Positions 1 to 8,951 of a stretch of 64,000 nt of DNA are shown here, in pieces. How positions within the stretch are numbered: position 1 is the first letter of the stretch; every line of letters starts with the position of its first letter. The notes beneath the pieces are model-generated. The model was not told the origin of the DNA. It did no database searches and saw only the letters and a program-made list of their open reading frames with translations. The position numbers and the translations under genes were made by a program. The stretch is from the NCBI RefSeq assembly GCF_003966735.1, contig NZ_AP017378.1, positions 1,411,501 to 1,475,500 on the forward strand, given 5' to 3'. Origin of the DNA: Desulfovibrio ferrophilus (GTDB taxonomy: Bacteria > Desulfobacterota > Desulfovibrionia > Desulfovibrionales > Desulfovibrionaceae).

Positions 1-428
1 ACGAAATTCGACAGGTGCTGACGACAAATCTGGAGCGTGTCCCCGGGGCAGCGGGTGTGAACAACCACATGGGTTCCAAATTCACCCAAACCAGCAAAGC
101 CATGGCCGTTGTCATGCAAACGCTCAAGGGACGAAACATGTTTTTTCTGGATAGCCTGACGGCTCCGCGCAGTGTTGGTGCGCGCGAAGGTCTGGCCGCG
201 GGACTATCCGTTTACAAACGCAATGTCTTCCTGGACAACATACGGGATACAAACGCCATCCTTCGCCAACTGGAGAAGGCAGAGCGTATCGCTGCCACAA
301 CCGGGCAGGCAGTGGCCATCGGGCACCCCTACCCGGAAACACTGGCGGCACTGAAGACATGGGGGGAACGGCAGAACCGAACTGTACGGGTCGTGCCGGT
401 CCGGGAACTCAAACCTCTTCAACCATAA
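1..428 (+). CDS. Divergent polysaccharide deacetylase (YibQ/DUF610 type), C-terminal part
   Basis: The reading frame is open from the first bases of the window (frame starting at base 3), so the true start lies outside; a GTG at 15 is only internal. About 140 residues remain. The stretch GVNNHMGSKFT near the start is the hallmark of the divergent polysaccharide deacetylase family, whose NodB-like fold is thought to act on glycans in the periplasm. The rest (FFLDSLTA, then VAIGHPYPETL) matches the C-terminal half of that family. The ABC importer gene begins 13 bases downstream, so the two may be cotranscribed. The exact substrate is unknown for this family. Confidence 0.75.
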   Translation, partial: EIRQVLTTNLERVPGAAGVNNHMGSKFTQTSKAMAVVMQTLKGRNMFFLDSLTAPRSVGAREGLAAGLSVYKRNVFLDNIRDTNAILRQLEKAERIAATTGQAVAIGHPYPETLAALKTWGERQNRTVRVVPVRELKPLQP

Positions 429-441
429 GACGGAGTCCGCA

Positions 442-1407
442 ATGAAACGTTTGTCGATCCTTATTGCAGTCCTGCTCATGAGCCTCATGTGCACAGCGGC
501 ATGGGCCAAGACCTACACCATTTCAGTCAACCAGTTCGTCGAGCACCCGGCCTTGGACGCCGTACTCAAGGGTCTTCAGGATTCCCTGAAAGAGCAGGGC
601 CTGGAGGTGAAGTACAACGTGCATATCGCCCAGGCCAACATGGCCACTGCCAACCAGATTGCCCAGTCCATTGCCGGTGAAAATCCCGACATGGTCGTGG
701 CCATTGCCACTCCCTGCGCCCAAGCCTGTGCGCAGATCGTGAAGAAAGCCCCGCATATGGCCAAGGTGCCGCTGCTGTTCTCCGCCGTGACCGACCCCAA
801 GGGTGCCGGTCTGGTCAAGGATCTCAACCACCCCGGCGGCAATATCACCGGTGTGTCTGACATGACCCCCGTGGACAAGCATCTGGCCATGATCATGGAG
901 ACCGTCCCCGGCCTGAAGAGCCTGGGTGTGGTTTACAATTCCGGTGAAGCCAACTCCAAGACCCTGGTCAACATGCTGCGCGAGGCCTGTAAGGCAAAGG
1001 GCGTTTCCCTCGAAGAAACCACTGCCTCCAAGACATCCGACGTTTACCAGGCCACCAAGAGCCTTGTGGGTCGCACCCAGGCCGTCTACGTGCCCACTGA
1101 CAACACAGTGGTCTCCGCCCTGGAATCCATGGTCAAGGTCTGTGAGCAGAATCATCTGCCCCTGTTTGCTGCGGATGTGGATTCCGTGCCGCGCGGAGCC
1201 GTTGCTGCCCTCGGATTTGACTACTACCTGCACGGCAAGCAGACCGGCGCCATGGCTGGTCGCATCTTCGGCGGCGCTTCTGCTGCAACCACCCCCGTGG
1301 AGTTCCAGGAAGGCATGAGCCTGCACCTGAACCTGAAGGCCGCCAAGGCCCAGGGGCTGGTCATTCCCGAGGCCGTGATGGCCAAGGCTGACAAGATCGT
1401 CGAGTAG
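442..1407 (+). CDS. ABC transporter substrate-binding protein (ABC_sub_bind/TrpX type)
   Basis: 321 residues with a clear Sec signal peptide (MKRLSILIAVLLMSLMCTAAWA), so periplasmic. The body (FVEHPALDAVLKG, NPDMVVAIATPCAQ, GNITGVSDMTPV) fits the ABC_sub_bind family, which resembles the periplasmic binding fold used for amino-acid-like ligands; some members bind tryptophan or tyrosine. Start ATG has GGAG 7 bases upstream. A permease and an ATPase of the matching class follow, forming a complete importer. The ligand cannot be read from the sequence, so no symbol is given. Confidence 0.85.
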   Translation: MKRLSILIAVLLMSLMCTAAWAKTYTISVNQFVEHPALDAVLKGLQDSLKEQGLEVKYNVHIAQANMATANQIAQSIAGENPDMVVAIATPCAQACAQIVKKAPHMAKVPLLFSAVTDPKGAGLVKDLNHPGGNITGVSDMTPVDKHLAMIMETVPGLKSLGVVYNSGEANSKTLVNMLREACKAKGVSLEETTASKTSDVYQATKSLVGRTQAVYVPTDNTVVSALESMVKVCEQNHLPLFAADVDSVPRGAVAALGFDYYLHGKQTGAMAGRIFGGASAATTPVEFQEGMSLHLNLKAAKAQGLVIPEAVMAKADKIVE

Positions 1408-1490
1408 CCCAAACTTGCACTCCCTGAGTATTCAAGGTAAGGGCGCGTTCAACCGCGCCCTTCACCTTTTAGAGGAAATCATACATCGCA

Positions 1491-2378
1491 ATGAGCCTAT
1501 TCGCACTGCTAGGAGCCCTGGAACAAGGGCTCGTCTACGGAATCATGGTCCTGGGGGTCTATCTGACCTTCCGTATTCTGGACTTCCCGGACCTCACAGT
1601 TGACGGCAGCCTGCCTCTTGGTGCCGCTGTCTCTGCCGTATGCATTACCAATGGAATGCACCCTGTGGCCTCGCTGGGAATGGCCATGGGAGCCGGTTTT
1701 CTGGCAGGAGCCATGACCGGCATCCTGAACACCAAGCTGAAAATCCTGCACCTTCTGGCCTCCATCCTGACCATGACCGCGCTGTATTCGATCAACATTC
1801 GCGTCATGAGTGGTCCCAACGTTTCCCTCCTCGGCGTGGACACGGTCATCGACCCACTGATCAATGCCGGTTTACCCGGATACTGGGCTTCGCCCGTGCT
1901 GTTCGGTGGCTTTGTGATTGCCGTGGTCATGGGGCTGATCTGGTTCCTGTACACGGAGATCGGGCAGACCATGCTCGCCACGGGTGACAATCTGCAGATG
2001 ATCACCAGCCAGGGTGTGGACACCCACAAGGTCATCATCTTCGGCGTGGGCCTGTCCAACGCGCTGGTGGCTCTGTCGGGCGCGCTCATCGCGCAAAATC
2101 AAGGTGCAGCAGATGTAAACATGGGTGTGGGCACCATCGTGGCCGGACTGGCGTCCGTCATCGTCGGCGAAACCGTTTTTGGTGCGGGCTCCGTGCCCCG
2201 CGCCATCGTCGCCGCCATCGTGGGTTCGGTCATCTATCGCATCGCCATCGCCCTGGCGCTGGGGCTGAAAATCGGCTCCTTTGCCTTTACTCCCAGCGAC
2301 CTGAATATGATCACCGCCTTGCTCGTGGTCGCCGCCCTGACCGGACCCAAGCTCAAAGCGAGGCTGAAGCGATGCTAG
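1491..2378 (+). CDS. ABC transporter permease (branched-chain amino acid/TrpY class)
   Basis: 295 residues, strongly hydrophobic, with about eight predicted membrane segments. The N-terminus (LGALEQGLVYGIMVLGVYLT) and the motif YRNQ-like loop region ATGDNLQMITSQGVDT are typical of the BPD_transp_2 permeases that pair with ABC_sub_bind receptors. It forms the membrane channel of the importer. It starts 83 bases after the binding-protein gene and its last 7 bases overlap the ATPase gene, so translation of the two is probably coupled. GAGGAA lies unusually far (about 13 bases) from the ATG. Confidence 0.85.
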   Translation: MSLFALLGALEQGLVYGIMVLGVYLTFRILDFPDLTVDGSLPLGAAVSAVCITNGMHPVASLGMAMGAGFLAGAMTGILNTKLKILHLLASILTMTALYSINIRVMSGPNVSLLGVDTVIDPLINAGLPGYWASPVLFGGFVIAVVMGLIWFLYTEIGQTMLATGDNLQMITSQGVDTHKVIIFGVGLSNALVALSGALIAQNQGAADVNMGVGTIVAGLASVIVGETVFGAGSVPRAIVAAIVGSVIYRIAIALALGLKIGSFAFTPSDLNMITALLVVAALTGPKLKARLKRC

Positions 2379-3166
2379 AACTCAAAGATATCACCCTCTA
2401 TTTTCACAAGGGCAGCATCAATGAAGTGCGCGCTCTGAATAACGTCTCCCTGACCATCAACGAGGGCGACTTCATTACCGTCATCGGCTCCAACGGCGCG
2501 GGCAAATCCACGCTGCTGAACACCCTGGCGGGGACCCACATGCCCCAGAAAGGAACCATGAGCCTGAAGGGTGAAATCATCACCACCTGGCCGGAATACA
2601 AACGTGCCCGCCACATGGGCCGCGTTTTTCAGGATCCGCTCAAGGGCACCTGCTCCACCCTGTCCATCGAGCAGAACATGGCCCTGGCAAGACGCCGGGG
2701 GAAAATTCGTGGTCTGTCACGGGGCGTGACGGGTGAAGACCGTAAAATCTTCGCCAAGGAAGTCAAAAAGATTGGCCTGGGCCTGGAAACAAGACTGGCA
2801 GACAGCATCGGGCTGCTCTCCGGCGGCCAGCGTCAGGCCCTGACCCTGCTCATGGCGACCATGGTCCGTCCGGACATCCTGCTTCTGGACGAACACACTG
2901 CGGCCTTGGACCCCAAGACCGCCAACCAGACCCTGCTCCTGACCGAGCATCTGGTGACGTCCCAGAATCTGACCACGCTCATGGTCACACACAACATGAA
3001 TCAGGCCATCAAACTGGGTAACCGTTTGATCATGCTCCACCAAGGCGAAATCATTCTGGATATCTCCGGCGAGAAAAAGCAGGCGCTGTCTGTAAACGAT
3101 CTGTTGGCCCAGTTCTACGCCGTGAAGGGTGAGGAATTCAGCTCTGACAAGATGCTACTGACCTAG
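2372..3166 (+). CDS. ABC transporter ATP-binding protein
   Basis: 264 residues, a single nucleotide-binding domain. Walker A is GSNGAGKST (about residue 48), the signature is LSGGQRQALTLL and Walker B is DILLLDEHTAALD, followed by the H-loop VTH. The signature-Walker B spacing is normal, so it should be active. It energises import through the permease encoded just upstream, with which it overlaps by 7 bases. A hairpin lies 12 bases after the stop. The HTAALD in place of the usual PTAALD is seen in this ABC subclass. Confidence 0.88.
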   Translation: MLELKDITLYFHKGSINEVRALNNVSLTINEGDFITVIGSNGAGKSTLLNTLAGTHMPQKGTMSLKGEIITTWPEYKRARHMGRVFQDPLKGTCSTLSIEQNMALARRRGKIRGLSRGVTGEDRKIFAKEVKKIGLGLETRLADSIGLLSGGQRQALTLLMATMVRPDILLLDEHTAALDPKTANQTLLLTEHLVTSQNLTTLMVTHNMNQAIKLGNRLIMLHQGEIILDISGEKKQALSVNDLLAQFYAVKGEEFSSDKMLLT

Positions 3167-3177
3167 AGACCACTTGT

Positions 3178-3208
3178 GGAGCATGAGGGGTGTCAGCCTT
3201 CATGCTCC
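3178..3208 (+). terminator. Hairpin at the end of the ABC importer operon
   Basis: GGAGCATGAGG (from 3178) is complementary to CCTTCATGCTCC (ending 3208) around a short loop. There is no T-run after it, so it may be a weak or Rho-assisted terminator, or an RNA 3'-end stabiliser. Confidence 0.45.
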
Positions 3209-3364
3209 ATGGTTGATCATACTTCCCGCCACGCCCGGATCATCGCGTAAGGAATGGGCATGGCGGACGGAAAACGATGTGCGACGGGGCAGCGTAAGGC
3301 CTCGACGCGCAACACTCTGATTGAAATGGAGTTTCACCAGTAAGTCGTGTAAATGGAGGTTGAA

Positions 3365-3787
3365 ATGGCTATTGAACGTACTTTTTCCATCATCAAACCC
3401 AATGCGGTTGCCAAGAACGTCATCGGCAGCATCTTCAAAATCATCGAAGAAAGCGGCCTGAAGATTGTAGCAACCAAGAAGATCCAGATGACCAAAGCCC
3501 AGGCAGAAGGTTTTTACGCTGTTCACAGCGAACGCCCCTTCTTCGGCACCTTGTGTGATTTCATGTGCTCCGGCCCCTGCGTGGTCAGCGTGCTTGAAGG
3601 CGAAAACGCCATCGCCAAGTACCGCGAGATCATGGGCGCCACCAACCCGGCCGACGCCGCCGAGGGCACCATCCGCAAGCTGTACGCCGACGACATCGAG
3701 GCCAATGCAGTCCACGGTTCCGACGCCCCTGAGACCGCCGCCGTGGAGATCAGCTACTTCTTCAACGCCCTGGAATTGGTCGGCTAA
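3365..3787 (+). CDS. ndk: Nucleoside diphosphate kinase
   Basis: 140 residues. It transfers the gamma phosphate between nucleoside triphosphates and diphosphates through a phosphohistidine. The N-terminus [12 protein letters not shown], the segment [15 protein letters not shown] and the active-site [12 protein letters not shown] with catalytic His117 are diagnostic. A longer start at 3353 exists, but GGAGG at 3355-3359 is inside that extension and ideally placed for ATG 3365, which also gives the usual family length. proC follows after 31 bases and is probably cotranscribed. Confidence 0.95.
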   Translation: MAIERTFSIIKPNAVAKNVIGSIFKIIEESGLKIVATKKIQMTKAQAEGFYAVHSERPFFGTLCDFMCSGPCVVSVLEGENAIAKYREIMGATNPADAAEGTIRKLYADDIEANAVHGSDAPETAAVEISYFFNALELVG

Positions 3788-3818
3788 TCCCAACCATCCT
3801 GTTAATGGGGACAAGAAC

Positions 3819-4616
3819 ATGACCACTGTAGGTTTCATCGGCACCGGCAACATGGGAGCGGCCATCATCAAAGGCCTGTCCACCCGTGACGACTTGAAGC
3901 TGCTCGGCTTCGACCTGAATCAGGACAGCCTTGCAGCTCTGGCTGAATATGGCCTGGAGGCCACCACTTCCACCCTGGAATTGGCTCGCCGCTCGGATTT
4001 CATCCTGCTGGCGATCAAGCCACACCAGGTTGCTGCTGTCCTCTCCGAAATCGAAGAGGAACTGGGCAAGGACAAATGCGTGCTCTCCATCGCAGCGGGA
4101 TTGACGACTGACAGCCTGCGCGAATGCTGCGGCGACCAGTGTGCCATCGTGCGCATCATGCCCAACACTCCGGCCATGGTCGGGGCGGGTGTGTTCGCCA
4201 TCTGCCTGGAAGACCAACGACTGGACGCCGAACGTGCAGCCTTGGTCAAGGAGATGTTCTCCGGCCTGGGACAGGTCCACATCCTGCCCGAAAAGCAGTT
4301 CGATGCCTTTACCGGCCTTGTGGGTTCCGGTCCGGCCTACGTGTTCTACTTCATGGAAGCCATGATCGAAGCTGGTGTGACCATGGGCCTGACCCGCGTT
4401 CAGGCCACGCAGATGACCGAGGGTTTATTCGCTGGCTCCGCCAAGCTGGCCGAAGAAAGCGAACACCACATCTCGGTACTGCGCGAAATGGTTTGTTCCC
4501 CCGGGGGCACCACCATTGCGGCGCTCAATGTCTTTGATGAATACGCTGTGCGCAGCGCAATCCTGCAAGGCACTCTGCGTTCCGCAGAGCGCTCCAAGGA
4601 GCTTGGCGGCAACTAA
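3819..4616 (+). CDS. proC: Pyrroline-5-carboxylate reductase
   Basis: 265 residues, the usual length. It reduces 1-pyrroline-5-carboxylate to proline with NAD(P)H, the last step of proline synthesis in the cytosol. The N-terminal Rossmann motif is GFIGTGNMG, followed by IKPHQV and VRIMPNTPAMVGAG; the C-terminal dimer domain contains LVGSGPAYVFYFMEAM and the family signature around REMVCSPGGTTIAAL. The frame is open far upstream, but ATG 3819 begins exactly at the conserved N-terminus. A strong terminator follows. Confidence 0.95.
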   Translation: MTTVGFIGTGNMGAAIIKGLSTRDDLKLLGFDLNQDSLAALAEYGLEATTSTLELARRSDFILLAIKPHQVAAVLSEIEEELGKDKCVLSIAAGLTTDSLRECCGDQCAIVRIMPNTPAMVGAGVFAICLEDQRLDAERAALVKEMFSGLGQVHILPEKQFDAFTGLVGSGPAYVFYFMEAMIEAGVTMGLTRVQATQMTEGLFAGSAKLAEESEHHISVLREMVCSPGGTTIAALNVFDEYAVRSAILQGTLRSAERSKELGGN

Positions 4617-4643
4617 ACGTCCCCGAAAAAGCAAGCATCTAAC

Positions 4644-4678
4644 AAGCCCCGGCCTGCGTCAGCAAGCCGGGGCTTTGA
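4644..4678 (+). terminator. Terminator after proC
   Basis: Perfect 10-bp stem AAGCCCCGGC / GCCGGGGCTT (4644-4653 with 4666-4675) followed by a short T-rich stretch. Rho-independent terminator for ndk-proC. Confidence 0.8.
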
Positions 4679-4730
4679 GTTTATATAATTGCCAAAACTT
4701 GAAAATAAACGGCTACATCAAAGCATGAGG

Positions 4731-4854
4731 CGTTTTGTTCAGAGTCGTGCGAGCGCAAGGCGCAAGGTATTCGCCGGACCGAGGGATATTCAGCATATCC
4801 GAGGATCGGCGAATACCGCAGGAACAAAGCGATCGTGCAACTATGGACGAAACG
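4731..4854. repeat. 124-bp imperfect palindrome between convergent proC and rel
   Basis: The two arms, about 60 bases each, are imperfect inverted copies meeting at about 4792. The most conserved parts are GGTATTCGCCG (left) with CGGCGAATACC (right), the central GGATAT / ATATCC, and the outer ends CGTTTTGTTC / GGACGAAACG. Mismatches are spread along the arms, many of them C/T changes that would keep G-U pairing in RNA. It ends 8 bases from the rel stop codon and sits after the proC terminator. It looks like a mobile-type intergenic palindrome or a bidirectional transcript end. No second copy was noticed in this window. Confidence 0.7.
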
Positions 4855-4862
4855 ACAACTGA

Positions 4863-7034
4863 TTATTCATCCTTCTTGGACGTCACGCGCGTAACCTCGA
4901 TGACATTCTTGATGTCGGAGAGTCGTTTTACGGCCTGATAGAGGTGGTCGGAATCGCGGACATCCACCTTCATGATGATCTCCGAATTTCCATCCACATT
5001 GGACTGGAAAGAACCGGAATCGATATTGACCTCCAGCTTGTCCAGCGCCCCGGCGATGAGCATCAGCATGCCCTGCACATTCTTGCAGACCACTCGGATC
5101 TTGGCCGTATAAGTTCGGTCTTCCTGCTCGCCTTCCCAGGCAACGTTCAACAGACGCTCGGGCTCCATTGTCCCAACATTGGGACAATCCGTGGTGTGTA
5201 CGGTGACCCCCCGACCCCGGCTGATATAACCAATAATGGCGTCACCGGGCACAGGGTTGCAGCACTGAGCAAAGCGCACCAGAACGTCGTCCACGCCCTT
5301 GATGCTGACCTTTTCCGTGGGCCGGGCTTCCTTTTCCTTCTCAGTTGATTTCTTGTGCCGACCACGAACCTCGGCGCGTTCGCTCTCCTCCAGCTTGGGC
5401 ACCAGACGGTTCAGCACCTGGCGTGGAGTCAGCCGGGCGTAACCGATGGAAGCCAACAACTCATCGGTATCCTTGAAGGAGAAATGCCTGGAGATTTCAT
5501 CGAAGTCGCCAGCCTTCAGGCCCTTGGCCACATTGATGCTCATGCGGCGACCTTCTTTCTCCAACATCTCCCGGCCCAGAACCATGGCTCTGGATCGTTC
5601 CTCGGTACGAATAAAATGATTGATGCGCGTGCGAGCCTTGGCGGTTTTGACGAACTTGAGCCAATCCCGGCTCGGGCTGCGCTTCTTGTCCGTAATGATC
5701 TCGATCATGTCGCCGTTCTTGAGCTTGCGCGACAGAGGCACCAATCGGCCGTTAACCCGCGCTCCGGCGCAGCGATCGCCAACCTCGGAGTGAATGAGAT
5801 AGGCAAAGTCCACGGCAGTGGCCCCTTCGGGCAATTCACGCACATCACCGTTAGGCGTAAAGACGTAGACCTCATCCTTGAACAGGTCGAAGCGTAGAGA
5901 TTTCATGAACTCGCCAGGGTCGGATTCCTCCTTCTGCCAGTCCATCATCTCCCGCAACCACGAGAACCGCTCCAGATCGCGCGACACGGTCTTGGAGCCC
6001 TTTTCCTTGTAGCTCCAGTGCGCAGCCACACCAAATTCGGCCAGCTTGTGCATCTCTTCGGTACGAATCTGGATCTCGATGCGTTCGCCATCCGGCCCCA
6101 CCACCGTAGTGTGCAGAGACTGGTACATATTGGCCTTGGGCATCGAGATATAATCCTTGAAGCGGCCAGGCACGGGTTTGTAGTCTGCGTGCATCAACCC
6201 CAGCACGGAATAGCAGTCCTTGATGGACTCCACCACGATGCGGAAGGCGATCAGATCATGCACCTGATCCAGGGTCAGCCCCTGCTGTTCCATCTTGCGC
6301 CAAGTGGAGTAGACATGCTTCACCCGGCCCGAGACCTGAGCCGTGATCTTGTGCTTCTTGAGCTTCTTCTGGACCAGATCCTTGACCTTATCGATATACT
6401 CCTTGCCCTGCTCGGCATAATCCTTCAGCCCGTCGCCAATCTGATTGTAAACGTCGGGCCGCAAATACTTGAGAGAGATGTCTTCCAGCTCAATCTTGAG
6501 CAGGTGCAACCCCAGCCGGTTGGCAAGGGGCGCATAAATATCCATGGTTTCCTGGGCAATGAGTTTCTGCTTGTGAGACTTCTGGAAGTCCAGAGTGCGC
6601 ATGTTGTGCATGCGGTCGCAGAGCTTCACGAGCAGGACGCGAATGTCCTCACTCATGGCCATGATCATCTTGCGCAGGTTTTCTGCCTGTCGAGCCTCCT
6701 TGGAGTCGAAGGACATCTGCATCTGGCTGATCTTGGTCACGCCATCCACGATGTCGGCAACGTCTTCACCGAACTGGGAGTCGATTTCCTCCACCTCGGC
6801 TTTGGTGTCCTCCACCGTATCGTGCAGTAGGCCTGCGGCGATGGTAGCCGCGTCCAGACGCATCTCGGCCAGCTTGTTGGCCACTTCCAAGGGGTGGGAG
6901 AGATAGGGTTCACCAGACAGACGCATCTGCCCCGCATGGGCAGCAGCAGAAAACACGTAGGCCTTCTGGATCAAGGCCCGATCCTCTGCGGGAAGATACG
7001 AGACCTTATCGAGTATTTCGTGAATACGAATCAT
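4863..7034 (-). CDS. rel: Bifunctional (p)ppGpp synthetase/hydrolase (RSH)
   Basis: 723 residues, full-length Rel/SpoT architecture. The N-terminal HD hydrolase has an intact HD pair and ED motif (LLHDTVEDT, residues 69-77). The synthetase domain carries the RFKD motif (RFKDYISMPKAN) rather than the EXDD of monofunctional RelA, and EIQIRTEEMHKLAEFG. Then come a TGS domain (about 385-445, DVYVF-like), the Cys-containing QCCNPVPGDAIIGY region and a C-terminal ACT domain. Both activities should be present: making and degrading the stringent alarmone. The gene lies 13 bases after the binding-protein gene on the same strand, so it is probably transcribed from that promoter. Confidence 0.95.
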   Translation of the reverse strand: MIRIHEILDKVSYLPAEDRALIQKAYVFSAAAHAGQMRLSGEPYLSHPLEVANKLAEMRLDAATIAAGLLHDTVEDTKAEVEEIDSQFGEDVADIVDGVTKISQMQMSFDSKEARQAENLRKMIMAMSEDIRVLLVKLCDRMHNMRTLDFQKSHKQKLIAQETMDIYAPLANRLGLHLLKIELEDISLKYLRPDVYNQIGDGLKDYAEQGKEYIDKVKDLVQKKLKKHKITAQVSGRVKHVYSTWRKMEQQGLTLDQVHDLIAFRIVVESIKDCYSVLGLMHADYKPVPGRFKDYISMPKANMYQSLHTTVVGPDGERIEIQIRTEEMHKLAEFGVAAHWSYKEKGSKTVSRDLERFSWLREMMDWQKEESDPGEFMKSLRFDLFKDEVYVFTPNGDVRELPEGATAVDFAYLIHSEVGDRCAGARVNGRLVPLSRKLKNGDMIEIITDKKRSPSRDWLKFVKTAKARTRINHFIRTEERSRAMVLGREMLEKEGRRMSINVAKGLKAGDFDEISRHFSFKDTDELLASIGYARLTPRQVLNRLVPKLEESERAEVRGRHKKSTEKEKEARPTEKVSIKGVDDVLVRFAQCCNPVPGDAIIGYISRGRGVTVHTTDCPNVGTMEPERLLNVAWEGEQEDRTYTAKIRVVCKNVQGMLMLIAGALDKLEVNIDSGSFQSNVDGNSEIIMKVDVRDSDHLYQAVKRLSDIKNVIEVTRVTSKKDE

Positions 7035-7047
7035 GTTTATCAGGCCC

Positions 7048-8721
7048 CTACTGCTGCATTGCCGTGTTTTTCTGGAGGGCCTTGGGAATCCACCACTCCT
7101 CGAAATTATACGAAATGCCTGCCGGAGCTGGTTCGATGCCCTGGATACGGGCCGAGACCACGTTCAGAGACTTAGGCGAATACAGAAAACAGTAAGGCTG
7201 GTCCTGATGCAGAATTTCCTGGGCACGGTCATACAGCTTCTTGCGCTCTGCGCGATCAACCAGATGCCTGCCCTTCTCCAGCAACACGTCCAGCTCAGGA
7301 TTCTTGTAGCCGATGAAATTCAAACCACCAGGCACCGCCTTGGAGGAGTGCCAGACATTATACAAATCAGGATCAATAATGGTGGTCCACCCCATGACAA
7401 GGGCATCGAAGTTGCCGGTATCGATGAACTCCTTCAGGAAGGCAGCCCACTCCACGGTACGGATCTTCACAGAGATACCCACATCCTTCAGATTGGACTG
7501 GACAATGGTCGCGATCTTGATGCGCTGTTCATTGCCCTGATTGGTCAGGATGGTGAAGGCAAAGGGGGAGCCATCCTTGTCCAGCACGCCGTCGCCATCG
7601 CTATCCGTCCATCCAGCCTCTGCAAGCATGGCCTTGGCCACGGCAACATCATAGGGATAAGGTTCAATCTTGTCGTTGACCCAATAGGTTCCAGGTTTGT
7701 AAGGGCCGGAGGTCACGCTCCCCTGCCCCAGCAGGACACCCTTGATAACATCCTCCCGGTTGACGGCATGAGCCAAAGCTCGACGAACCCGTGCATCCTG
7801 AAAGAGCGGCCGGTTCAGATTCCAGCCAAGATACGTGTAGGCAAACGCCTGATACGTGTACTTTCTAAAATCCTGTTCCCACTGAGGCCCCTTGGTCTGG
7901 AACAGGTACTGTTGCGGCGTCACCCCCATGATGTCCAGGTTGCGGGCCTTGAGCTCCAGAAACATGGTGGCCTGATCAGGAATGATGCGATAGACGACCT
8001 CGTCGAAATACGGACGCCCCTTGAAATAGTTCGGGTTGGCCTGCAATATCAGATGACTGCCGCCTTTCCATTCCTTGAGCATATATGGGCCATTGCCCAC
8101 GGGCTGCCGACTGTATTTTGTCTCCAGAAGATTCTCGTTCTCCAGAATATGCTTGGGCAGGATTTCACCACCCCAGGTCGACAGGGCACGGGCATAAGGC
8201 TGCTCGTAGACAACCTCGAAGGTGTATCGACCTGTGACCTTGAACTCCTTGATCAATTTGTAGGATTCCGCATAAGCTGTGGGAGTCTTGGGATCCACCA
8301 TCATCTTGTAGGTGTATTCCACATCCTCGGCAGTGGTTTCCACTCCGTCGGTCCACATGATTCCCGGATGCAGCTCGAAGGTCAGCCGACGCCCGCCATC
8401 CAGAACTTCAAATTTCTTTGCTGCCCACGGGACAAGCTCAAGATTTTTATTGTATTTAAGTAAAGAAACATACAACAACCCAGTGATCTCGCTGGAAGCC
8501 GAATCAGAGGCCAACCGAGGAATCAAATTCGAAGGTTCACCAATGCTTCCGGTGACATAGTTACCACCATAGTCAGGCGTCGAGGGAACTGATGAAGCAG
8601 GTGCTGATGATGTGGCGTCACCGCCGGAGCCAGCCTTGCCAGCATCAGTATCAGAGCCACAACCAGTCAGAGAAGCAACGAGAAAGAGAAGAGTCAGCCA
8701 GAGACATATTAATCGGCGCAT
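7048..8721 (-). CDS. Oligopeptide/nickel-type ABC substrate-binding lipoprotein (SBP_bac_5)
   Basis: 557 residues. The N-terminus has a lipoprotein signal (LFLVASLTGCGS) with the lipidated Cys at residue 21, then a Gly/Ser/Ala-rich linker. The body shows SBP_bac_5 features: LIPRLASDSASSEI, WTDGVETTAEDVEYTYKMM, PVGNGPYMLKEW and the later INYSF-like ending. It would bind peptides or similar ligands outside the inner membrane. No permease or ATPase genes adjoin it, so it must serve a transporter encoded elsewhere. Its only operon partner here is rel, 13 bases downstream. Confidence 0.87.
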   Translation of the reverse strand: MRRLICLWLTLLFLVASLTGCGSDTDAGKAGSGGDATSSAPASSVPSTPDYGGNYVTGSIGEPSNLIPRLASDSASSEITGLLYVSLLKYNKNLELVPWAAKKFEVLDGGRRLTFELHPGIMWTDGVETTAEDVEYTYKMMVDPKTPTAYAESYKLIKEFKVTGRYTFEVVYEQPYARALSTWGGEILPKHILENENLLETKYSRQPVGNGPYMLKEWKGGSHLILQANPNYFKGRPYFDEVVYRIIPDQATMFLELKARNLDIMGVTPQQYLFQTKGPQWEQDFRKYTYQAFAYTYLGWNLNRPLFQDARVRRALAHAVNREDVIKGVLLGQGSVTSGPYKPGTYWVNDKIEPYPYDVAVAKAMLAEAGWTDSDGDGVLDKDGSPFAFTILTNQGNEQRIKIATIVQSNLKDVGISVKIRTVEWAAFLKEFIDTGNFDALVMGWTTIIDPDLYNVWHSSKAVPGGLNFIGYKNPELDVLLEKGRHLVDRAERKKLYDRAQEILHQDQPYCFLYSPKSLNVVSARIQGIEPAPAGISYNFEEWWIPKALQKNTAMQQ

Positions 8722-8951
8722 GCATCATCCATTTTACAAAAGTATAATTTGCGTGATATAGGCCTTCGCCCTAGGAGTTCCCGGGCATTGCCGGGACTTA
8801 CGATTATGAACCAGAGTTGGGAAAAAGCCAAGGGCCTTGCCAAGTCACATTTTTCTGCTACCATCAATAGATGGTCGAAAGTACGAGATTCCCTGACGGC
8901 TCTAACTCGTTGGCTGGATAGACAATCATTGCAAGTGAGGCACACCGCATC

